Assembly: GCF_000189635.1 (NCBI RefSeq)
Contig: NW_002475978.1
Span: 109,735 to 173,734, forward strand
Length of the DNA: 64,000 nucleotides
DNA from: Tetrahymena thermophila SB210
Taxonomy: Eukaryota > Ciliophora > Oligohymenophorea > Hymenostomatida > Tetrahymenidae
Direction: 5' to 3'
Shown here: positions 53,415 through 64,000 of the stretch, in pieces
How positions within the stretch are numbered: position 1 is the stretch's first letter
How the letters are laid out: each line of letters starts with the position of its first letter
Notes under the pieces: generated by a model
The model's database searches: none
Told to the model about the DNA's origin: nothing
What the model saw: only the letters and a program-made list of their open reading frames with translations
Translations under genes and position numbers: made by a program

Positions 53415-55348
53415 TGTTTTTAAATTTAGTGCTAAATTAAATATAAAATTTATGTTATTATTATTTCTTTATAGCTTTGATTTGAGGTTTAAAGTAACAA
53501 ATTTATCATTTATTAAAATATATTAATTAGTTGAGTTAAATTTACAAAATTCATTTAATCAAAGCGTATTGCTAAAAATAGATATTCTATTTAATTAAAT
53601 CGTTTGTAGCAGCTTAAAAATTTTGTGGTAAAAGATATTTAGTGAGTAATAGGTGTATATTTAATTAAATATAGTTAAAATACCTGAAAAATAAACCTTA
53701 TTTAATATTTAATTAATTACCAAAATTTAAAATTTAATCCAGTACAAATGTTAATAAGTATATTTACTATTTTTAGATATAAATTATGGCTTTTAAAAAA
53801 TAAAGGTGTAAGATTAATCTAATAAAACTCTGGTAAAAATGTATGCCTCTATCGACTTATTATTTTTTAACGATTTTAATAAAAGATTTATGAAAAATTT
53901 TTCTGTTTAACTAATTTATTGTATCATATGAAGAAAATGTGATAAATTAAATAAAATGTTATTCATAAATATATTTTTTTGATTTTTTATTGGTGCAATG
54001 ATAGATTTGATTCCATTTTAATGGCACTTTAATTAAACGTAGAAAAGAATTAATCTCTTTTTACTTTTTATTATACAAAAATTACATATATTCAAATTAA
54101 AAAATAAAGTAATAAAAGAAAGCAAATAAACAAGTAGAGTGATTTATTAATATAGTAAATTTTTTAATTATTTTTATCAAGTAATTTTAAATTAAGCAAT
54201 AAAATTTCTTTATTAATATTTTCATCAAAATAAATATAAAAATGTAACACTAATTCTTTTTTATAGAAAAATAATATTCCTTTACTATATTGCATTAGGT
54301 TTATAGTTTTTGGAAATTAAATACTAATATTATGTATCTTATTACTATTAAATTAAAGATAATGCCCTAAAAATTATTTTTTTTTTGTGATAGTTTTTCT
54401 AAGAGGTTTTTTTAAAGTAATAAGATTTTAATTAAAAAATTGATAACATGAAAAATAAACTATTCTTTTTTAATATATAATAATATATTTTTCAAGCTCT
54501 ATTTTATTTTTAGAAAACCTATGCAATTTTATCTTGTTAGTAAAGTAAGGTAATGGTTAAAAATAATTGATTAACTGATTCAATAAATTGTCAGATTATA
54601 TTTTAATCGATTTATTAAGGATTTTTAAAGCTTTGTAAAAGTATAAAAAAATTAAAAAAATGGTAAAAAAGAATTTGAAAAAAAGAAATTAAACAAAATT
54701 AAAAAAAGAATATTTAATAATATCCTGAAATTAAAAAGATTATTTTAATAAAATTTTTCACAAAATATAAGATGAAGTAATACATTTTAGTACAAATTTG
54801 CAATTTAATACTTTTTAATGAGAGAAAATTCATATTTAATTAACAGATTAATCATTTAGAAATTTTATTTTTGAATACTATGATTAATAGCTTTTTCAAT
54901 TTATATTTTATAGATTAATCGATCTCAAAAAGTTTTTTATCTTGTTTAATAAATTTTTATTTTTCTTATTCCCTAGCTCTATTTTTAGGAGTGAAATTGA
55001 GTATTATAAATATATTCACTTTATATATTATATTAGAGTATCTTTATTTTAAAAAGCAGTTTATAAGTTTTATTATTAATAAATTATGATACCAAATAAA
55101 TAAACAGTAGATTTTTTATTAAAGTATTATATAAATAAATTTTAATATTCAAGTGAAAAAAATTATAAATTTAAATCAAATTAATTTTCAATGATTAATT
55201 AATTTTAATTTACTGAATCTAAAATTTTGAATTAGATGATAATCTATTTTAATTTTAATGAAATAACAATTTATTAAGCAAGAATATAGTTTTTTTAAGA
55301 TTAGATTTATATATGCATTTACAATAATTAAAATAAGCATTAACATAG
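53415..55348 (-). repeat. 5' flank of member 2, near-identical to 62061-63995
   Basis: Noncoding. The first 220 bases differ from the other copy at about seven positions; from about 53640 to 55346 I found no difference by eye at a constant offset of 8,646 bases. Identity ends at ATAGAA, after which the two copies diverge. Promoter elements of member 2 must lie here but none can be named. Confidence 0.75.
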
Positions 55349-57383
55349 AATTAAAGTAAGGCTGTTAATAATAATTATGCAACATAAATAATATTGAGTT
55401 ACAGACTATAAACAAATCATTATTAAGTTAATATTTTTTTACTTTTTCTAAATTTAACCAGTAAATTAAAAGATTTCAAAATAAAAAGAATATATTTAAA
55501 ATTAATAATTCAGTGTTTTAAATGTATTTTTTTCATTAAATATCAATGGCCTATTCATAATCTATTAAAGCTACTGTTCAAATATTTATTTATTTTATCA
55601 CTTCAGCGTTAAAGCAATTTAAAAACACTTAAAATGAAAGGTGAATTCTTAATATGCATTAACTTTGACTGGGAGAATAATAATTTTTAAATTTATGAAA
55701 AATACATACATAATTTTATTTGTTATTAATTTTTAAATCTAAAATAGATATGAGTGATATATATTATTTTTCTACTTTTATAATTACAGTAAAATACCTT
55801 AGCAACAAGGTTAAATTTTAAATTTATATTTTATATTAATTAATTATTATAACTTTTTGAAAGAAAGATTATTATGCCTGATTTTTAAAAAAATCAATAA
55901 ATTGAAATAAGGTATGGTTGGTTATAGTATTGAGTTTATATGTTTAATATTAATAGAATTATTTCAAAATTTGAATATTTGATTACCTTAAATAACAAAA
56001 AGAGTTTTTTATTTAAAAAAATTGCTATTTTTTAATTGTAAGGTTCCCAATAAATATCTTTTTAATCACTCAAATCTTTGAATATTCTGAATTTTTCATA
56101 ATTTGTATAGAAAAGAAGAAGAAATTAGATCTGATTAATGTATACAAATCAGTCATTTTTGTAAACAAAATATTTTTGAATAGTAGAATAAATTTAACAT
56201 CAGTTCTGAAAAATCAAAAAAAAAATGAACTAAGAAAAGATATTTATTTAATATATTTTATCAAAGAAAATTTTAATTACATAACTGGAGTAAAGAATAG
56301 CTTTTGGTTTGCTAAAGATGGAAATAGTCTATTCATTATCTTTATTTATTCAAATTTTGAATCAATAATAAATGTGTTATTAAAAGGGGGTACTAACTAA
56401 CAATTACAGATTGTTAATTGGAATAAAATAAGAGTTAGAAAAAATAAATTTTGAAAAATTTTTAGCACAAAAATTTATTAAAATGGCCTTAAATTTATAA
56501 ATTTAACTTGGAACATTAATTTTTGATACTTGAATAATTATAATATTTTTTAATTAAAAATAATATGAATTTTTATTTTAATTGGATTTCATTCAAAGGA
56601 ATGATAACTCACTTAAATTTCTTATCATACAAAAATTTCGTCAAATAATTAAGCAAAAATATGTAGAGTTTATTCATTGTAAGTAAATAAGCAGTAAATT
56701 TTATGTTAATTTCATATGTAAAATATTTATGATGTCGTTAATAGGTTAAGGTGGTTTTATTATTTAAATTAATATTATTTATTTTCTATCGTATTTAAAA
56801 AACTTGGTTGTATGATGCCATTAATAAAATTAAATTCTATAGGATATTTATTTAAGATTACAACATTTTTAAAATATTTTCTTCTAAAGGTATTGAAATC
56901 TTACATCTATTACTGAATTATATAAAATTAAAAATAATTTAATTGTAAATTTTATATCTTTAAAACTACATTTTAGGCAACTTTTATAGTAGAATATTTG
57001 ATCTTTATTTAACCTCAAATAATATATTTTATTTATTGCGAAAAATATTTTTTTTTAAGTTTTTTTTTTAGTTTATTTAGGCTAGAATATCACAGAAAAA
57101 TTATGATTTATTATTTATTTAACTCAAATTGGTTTATTATAACTAAATGATTATATTTAATTTATAAAATTATTTTTATTTTAAAATAATTTACTTTATA
57201 AAAAGCTAAAAAAACTTTAATTTTAAAAAATAAACTTTGAAGTCATTAATAATTTTTTCTAAAAAAAGCTAAAAGAAAGATTTTATTAGATAAAAAAGAA
57301 AACTAATAAAAAAGCTTACAAAAATAAAGAATATAAAATTATTAATACACTTTCTTTAATTTAATTAAGTAATATAAAAGTTT
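55349..57383. other. Spacer between members 2 and 3, with one ATG-less open frame
   Basis: Plus-strand frame 55975-56454 is open for 159 codons but has no ATG. Its second half has protein-like composition (SFWFAKDGNSLFIIFIYSNF, VLLKGGTNQQLQIVNW) and it ends at TGA 56452-56454. It may be an exon remnant or chance. From about 56990 to 57383 the DNA matches the 3' flank of member 2. Confidence 0.4.
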
Positions 57384-60300
57384 TCATTTTATTTTTTAAA
57401 TAAAATATTCATTAGCTAATAATTTGTACACTTTTACAAATTTATTTTTACTTTGTGAAGAATTTAAGTATTTGATCGTAAAGATATATTAAATAAAACT
57501 TAAAACTTATTACAGTATGAAGAAATCACATATCAATAGCAATCCAACATAAAGACTCCATGCTTTATCTTTCTAAAGATACAAATTTTGAAGTTATGGT
57601 GCAAACCAAAAGGCAATGTAGAGACTTGAACTTAGAATGAGAGTGAAAAAAATAACTGACAAAAATTTCATAGACTTTTTTAATAAAATTTCTTAAGTGG
57701 TTTTTAAAACCTATTTAAACAATAGACTGATTATTAGCGCAACAATCAATAAATATTCAGAATTCTATTTTTTATTTTGAAAATTTAAAATAAAAATAAA
57801 ATTTTTCAAATAAAATTTACAGAGTAAACTAGTTCAGAAGATAAGAAAAACGCCTAATACTTTAAAAATATTAAAATAGCCCTTGTAACTCTGGTAACTT
57901 CTGAATCATAAAAGTAAAACAAAGAAACCCACTCATTTCCTAGCTAAATAAGTTAAATAGAATATTTTTAACAAATTTTTTATAAATAAAAATAATTACT
58001 ATTGTGAATTTAAATTTATTGTTTGCAAGATAGGCCTGTTATTAGGAAGATTCATTATCCTATCCTTAATTATCTACAACTTTTTGGTTATTGGTTTTAT
58101 TAAAGTTTTAAATAGTACCAATAGTCGGAAAACATAAACTGGACATCTTAGTTTGAGAGCGATGATTTGATTCTAAATTAGTTTATTGATACTCTGAAAT
58201 TTAAATAGACCTTTAAGAATTCTGTATTTTATTTTTTAGATTTATTTTTTTGGTTGTTATATGTGATTACATAATTTATTCTAAGAAATTTAAATTTTAA
58301 CCATCTTCTAATTTGTTTAATTTGTAGTTTTATTAGTTTTCTTATTCATTTTGCAATTCTTCAATGTTTTAACTTTACTCTTCTTATTGCTAACTATCTT
58401 CTTACTTATCATCCTCTTATTTTAGACTAATTTTAGAAACCTTTTCACTTTTAGTCACATAACGAGGAGATTTAATGATAGAATTAAATGTCTTAGATTA
58501 TCTTTTATCTAAAAAGTAACCAATAACTGAAGAAACTATCCAGAGAATACTTTTAGCAACAAAAATAAAAATAACTATTTAATATTGGTATTTTATCTAA
58601 TCACAATCCTCTTTAAGCGGACCAGAACATCCTAGCTAGCAATATCTATGGCATTCAAAGCATTCTAAAACATCAGTTTACTAAACTGTAAAATAGTTTT
58701 TAGGGCATTCATTAAGGCAAGAGTTATTCAAATAAATTAAATCTAAGGCACAAGAAGAGCACTTTATTTAATAAGAAATTTTTATTATTATTTTTTTTTT
58801 TGAATTTTAAATTACTTCAGATTCTGAAGGTCCAAAACATGTTTTACAAGAAGAATCACATTTTTGGCAAATGCTAGAAAAGGGATTAACATAATAAGAA
58901 TCATCACATTTTGATACACATTTATTTTCTTATAATAGCAATCCTTTATATAAAAAAATTTAATTAATATAGAAATATAAAAATTTTTTATTTATTTATT
59001 GATTTTATTTACCTTATGGACATTCTGTACAGTTGCTTTCTAAAGGACCGTCACAATTTTAACATGTAGGATCGCATGGAAGACATTAATTAATATCACT
59101 ATTTTTATAATATGAGACAGGACATTTTTCAACACATTATCCTAAACTTAAAATTAGAATTAGATTTCTTGGGCAAGAGAGACAGTTATTACTACCAGGA
59201 CCAAAGCAAGTAGCACATTAGGGATCACAAGTTGAGCATGTCTAATTAACTTCATTTTTATATTAATTTTTATCACAATCCTAAACGCATTTTTTGAAGA
59301 TCTCTTAATAAAATAAGTCTGGTCCTTCACAACTCAAACAATTATTACTATCTGGTCCATAACAAGTTTTGCAAGAGGCATTACAAGAAGTACACTCCTA
59401 ATTACTTGTATTTTTAAATTAATTTAATTAACAATTTTCTGAACAAGTCTTGGAGCCCTTTTAATAGAATAAGTTTGGGGCTTCACAACTCAAACAATTA
59501 TCGCTTGTAGCTCCATCACAAGTTTTACAAGACAAATGGCATGTCTAACATATATTATTGAACATTTCTTTTATTTATAGAATGAATAGTTTTTAGTTAA
59601 TATTTTTTAAATTTTCAATTTTTACAAGTTAATTTAAATGTATTAGCAGGACAATCACTTTAACACTGGTTTCCAAATAAGTATAAAGTTCCACTACAGC
59701 TTGTACATGAATTTGAATTACCTTTAATTAATAAAATATAAGATAAATTAGTTTGGCTTATAAGTTTTTAAATATATATGATTGATTAACTGAGGTAGCT
59801 ATTAAAATAATATTTAAAAATACTGAATTGAAAATTATTAATTATTTTATCATTTTTTAAAAATTAGTAAATTTCATTATATTTAATACCCTCATTCAAA
59901 TAATTTTTAAACCAAAAAAAGGTATAATTTCAGCATAATTTTAGAAAAAGCTATGGGTAATAATTAAAATGGTCCTTAAATTAGTAAAAACAACATTAAT
60001 CAATTTGAAAGAGTAAGTAAGTACCTGGATTTTAACAATAATAGCATGATGCATCACATGGTTTGCATTACCATTTTGAGTTATCACCCCAGAATTGAGG
60101 AGGGCAGCTATCTTTGCAAGTACCGTCTGGATTTAAATAATTATTATCTTAGCAAGTTAAGCATGAGGTGCTCGCTATTATTAAAAAAATTTATTGTTTT
60201 TAGAGTTTTGTTTTGAGAAAAATTGGAAATAGTCTAAATTTATATAGATTTAGTTTTTTAATTAATTTTGTAAATTACATGGTGATGAACAAGTTTTACA

Positions 60301-62060
60301 AGTGGAGTGACATGCTTAGCAAGTATTACGACTATCAGAGACATACCCGTCTGGGCAAGCTAAAACACACTAAGAATTATACAAATAATAGGTAGAATTG
60401 CATTTGACACATCCTGAGGCATTGCATTCTTAGCAATTACTTGAGCACTTTTTAAGTAAAATATTTGTGAAATTAAATGAAGATGATTTAATATATTTTA
60501 CATAGTCTACTAGAATATACAACTCTCTAATTCCAAAAGATTTAGTAAAAGTATCTCCTCTTAAATTTGATTTTATTTAAAGTTAAAGAGTTGAGCTAGA
60601 ATGAGTAATATTTTTAGAAACTTTTATTATTTAGTCATTCTTCGATAATCTTCCACATATATTTGAGTCTCCATCACCTGCATTCTTTACTGTAGTAACT
60701 ATGGAAGTTTTATCTACAAATAATTAGACACTCTCAGTACTCCAAGAATCGATTTTATAAAGAGTATAACCGATAACTACTGACCAGTGAGGATCTCTAA
60801 TATAAGTTTGTTTATTAATTTATGACAATATTATGAAAAATTAAAAATTAGGTTACAATCCACTATACAAAGTAGAGGTAATAATAGCGTTTTCAGAACT
60901 TAAGTACGCTCCTCCTAATAATGTCTTACCACCACAGGAGGTAGTTAGTGCTCCACTTGCCTTATCATTGAATCCTTAAAATCCTTCAATTGTGATACCT
61001 GCTCCTTACACTTCGCTTTCTCCGAAATTAGTGTCAAACATACTTTTAAGCAAGTAAACTCCATCTAAAAAATATTGAATTTATTTATTAACAAACAAAT
61101 TTATAATAAAAAATTTACTGCTAGTTTTAGATTTTAGATCTTCACATATCGATCCGCTAGCTGTCGAATATGAGGGGCATTCATTTACACACTGTCCATC
61201 TATCAAAAAAAACCCTGAAAGACAATCAGTACATATATCTAAAACATTATCACAAGATTTGCATTTTGCTTTATCGCAAAAATCTAAAACACAGAATTAT
61301 CCTGTTGAGTCTTATTTAAAACCTGATTAGCAATATTCAATACAAGAATTATTTTGGGCATAGTAACCGCTTTTACATTAGCACGTACTTCCACTTTAAT
61401 CAGAATTAGTAGGGCATCTTAAACACTGATTTGCAGCTGGCCCATTACAAGTTAAACAAGTATCATGGCTACAAATAGATAAAAATTCTTTAATGCGTAA
61501 CCTTCATTACTAACATCCTCATTTGCATTTGTATCAAGTAAAATAGTGGTAGAAGATAAATTATGAGTAAAATTTCTATAGTAAAGGACTAATTCATCTC
61601 CCCAACTAGTCCCCATTGCACATAACTTATATCCACCACCTGCATCTACTTTTAAGAACTTATCTGTCACTCCTTCAATTTTTACAAATATAATGTCTTA
61701 TTCTCTTATATTATTATCTAAAGATTAATAGAGTAGAAGGTCAAATCTGACTGAGAAACTCCAATGTGGTGGAAGATTAAAGGTATTTTAAGTAATATTA
61801 TTGTTATTACCAAATATACCCAAAACACTTGATCTTGAAAAATCTGTAAAGTCAGTTGCTCCGCATGTAAATACATTATTTTTAACCCATGAAACCTATC
61901 CACTAGTGAAAAGACCATTCAGTTGCGATACAACTAGTTTTTCAGCTTTACCAATAAAAATATATAATTAGGAATTTCATTTGAAATATAAGTAATTACC
62001 TCCATAAACTAGGTTTGCTAAGATAGCAGTCAAAAGGAATTAAATATTTTTGAATTGCAT
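57384..62060 (-). pseudogene. Furin-repeat family member 3: recent copy of member 2 with frameshift and repeat loss
   Basis: Same architecture and intron layout as member 2, from ATG 62058-62060 (signal peptide) to TGA 57384-57386. Two large differences exist. Near 61469, between CATGG and CTACAAATAG, seven bases (CAAGTAT in member 2, 52814-52833) are missing, which shifts the frame at FYLFV and leads to a TGA within the next cysteine block. Between 59360 and 59390 the alignment offset to member 2 jumps by 756 bases, an in-frame loss of 252 codons that removes several furin-like repeats. The rest of the coding sequence stays alignable and mostly open, so inactivation is recent. A sequencing or assembly error at the 7-base site, or use of a downstream ATG, could rescue a product. 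Confidence 0.7.
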
Positions 62061-64000
62061 TTTTTTTAAATCTAGTGTTAAATTAAATATTAAATTTATG
62101 TTATTATTATTTCTTTATAGCTTTGATTTGAGGTTTAAAGTAAGAAATTCATCATTCATTAAAATATATTAATTAGTTGAGTTAAATTTACAAAATTCAT
62201 TTAATCAAAGCGTATTGCTAAAAATAGATATTCTATTTAAATAAATCGTTTGTAGCAGCTTAAAAATTTTGTGGTAAAAGATATTTAGTGAGTAATAGGT
62301 GTATATTTAATTAAATATAGTTAAAATACCTGAAAAATAAACCTTATTTAATATTTAATTAATTACCAAAATTTAAAATTTAATCCAGTACAAATGTTAA
62401 TAAGTATATTTACTATTTTTAGATATAAATTATGGCTTTTAAAAAATAAAGGTGTAAGATTAATCTAATAAAACTCTGGTAAAAATGTATGCCTCTATCG
62501 ACTTATTATTTTTTAACGATTTTAATAAAAGATTTATGAAAAATTTTTCTGTTTAACTAATTTATTGTATCATATGAAGAAAATGTGATAAATTAAATAA
62601 AATGTTATTCATAAATATATTTTTTTGATTTTTTATTGGTGCAATGATAGATTTGATTCCATTTTAATGGCACTTTAATTAAACGTAGAAAAGAATTAAT
62701 CTCTTTTTACTTTTTATTATACAAAAATTACATATATTCAAATTAAAAAATAAAGTAATAAAAGAAAGCAAATAAACAAGTAGAGTGATTTATTAATATA
62801 GTAAATTTTTTAATTATTTTTATCAAGTAATTTTAAATTAAGCAATAAAATTTCTTTATTAATATTTTCATCAAAATAAATATAAAAATGTAACACTAAT
62901 TCTTTTTTATAGAAAAATAATATTCCTTTACTATATTGCATTAGGTTTATAGTTTTTGGAAATTAAATACTAATATTATGTATCTTATTACTATTAAATT
63001 AAAGATAATGCCCTAAAAATTATTTTTTTTTTGTGATAGTTTTTCTAAGAGGTTTTTTTAAAGTAATAAGATTTTAATTAAAAAATTGATAACATGAAAA
63101 ATAAACTATTCTTTTTTAATATATAATAATATATTTTTCAAGCTCTATTTTATTTTTAGAAAACCTATGCAATTTTATCTTGTTAGTAAAGTAAGGTAAT
63201 GGTTAAAAATAATTGATTAACTGATTCAATAAATTGTCAGATTATATTTTAATCGATTTATTAAGGATTTTTAAAGCTTTGTAAAAGTATAAAAAAATTA
63301 AAAAAATGGTAAAAAAGAATTTGAAAAAAAGAAATTAAACAAAATTAAAAAAAGAATATTTAATAATATCCTGAAATTAAAAAGATTATTTTAATAAAAT
63401 TTTTCACAAAATATAAGATGAAGTAATACATTTTAGTACAAATTTGCAATTTAATACTTTTTAATGAGAGAAAATTCATATTTAATTAACAGATTAATCA
63501 TTTAGAAATTTTATTTTTGAATACTATGATTAATAGCTTTTTCAATTTATATTTTATAGATTAATCGATCTCAAAAAGTTTTTTATCTTGTTTAATAAAT
63601 TTTTATTTTTCTTATTCCCTAGCTCTATTTTTAGGAGTGAAATTGAGTATTATAAATATATTCACTTTATATATTATATTAGAGTATCTTTATTTTAAAA
63701 AGCAGTTTATAAGTTTTATTATTAATAAATTATGATACCAAATAAATAAACAGTAGATTTTTTATTAAAGTATTATATAAATAAATTTTAATATTCAAGT
63801 GAAAAAAATTATAAATTTAAATCAAATTAATTTTCAATGATTAATTAATTTTAATTTACTGAATCTAAAATTTTGAATTAGATGATAATCTATTTTAATT
63901 TTAATGAAATAACAATTTATTAAGCAAGAATATAGTTTTTTTAAGATTAGATTTATATATGCATTTACAATAATTAAAATAAGCATTAACATAGAATAAA
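62061..64000 (-). repeat. 5' flank of member 3, near-identical to 53415-55348
   Basis: Noncoding copy of the region upstream of member 2. About seven substitutions lie in the first 220 bases, then none seen up to about 63995. The window ends within a few bases of the point where identity stops. Confidence 0.75.

Noticed and set aside
60213..60395. 60-codon plus-strand frame, also present in the other copy near 51600
   Set aside because: Antisense to cysteine-rich exons and an intron of the furin-repeat gene; repeated only because the locus is duplicated.

Overview
This window reads as macronuclear-style DNA of an oligohymenophorean ciliate, most like Tetrahymena. Base composition is extremely AT-rich. 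Every convincing gene carries in-frame TAA and TAG where glutamine is expected and ends at TGA. Introns are short, GT...AG and AT-rich, and the recognisable proteins are eukaryotic (Aurora-type kinase, Notchless/Rsa4, Rab11, TTD14-like ATPase, DJ-1). With the standard code these genes fall apart into short pieces, so coding regions here were rebuilt with TGA as the only stop and by matching splice phases. Exon edges are exact where stated and approximate elsewhere.

Layout, left half: the 3' part of an Aurora-like kinase gene (+, 2-1236); Notchless/NLE1, a ribosome-assembly WD40 protein (-, 2102-3911); a long gene (-, 5293-11230) for a polytopic membrane protein with a TMEM185-like region, a RING finger and Q/N-rich ends; a 3.3 kb gene-poor gap; Rab11 (+, 14532-15596); a roughly 2,200-residue secreted, probably GPI-anchored repeat protein (+, 17421-25447); a receptor-like membrane protein (-, 26017-28761); a TTD14-type AAA_28 ATPase (-, 29930-32046); an intronless orphan multi-pass membrane protein (+, 33323-34954); and a DJ-1/PfpI protein (-, 36247-36861).

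Right half (about 37.8-64 kb): a head-to-tail minus-strand cluster of one family of large cysteine-rich surface proteins. Each has a signal peptide, two related ectodomain modules, furin-like cysteine repeats, a membrane segment, a cytosolic linker and further membrane helices. Two members look intact (38399-42359 and 48012-53414). A third (57384-62060) is a recent copy of the second, with an in-frame loss of 252 codons and a 7-base frameshifting deletion. Decayed pieces of at least three more members lie between the first two. About 1.7 kb of noncoding DNA upstream of the last two copies appears to be identical base for base, although their coding parts differ by several percent.

The left genes are unrelated housekeeping and membrane or secretory genes. 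The cluster is the region of greatest evolutionary interest: it shows birth, repeat-number change, gene conversion or fresh duplication, and death of surface-receptor genes within 26 kb. No tRNA, rRNA, CRISPR, transposase or telomere repeat was recognised.
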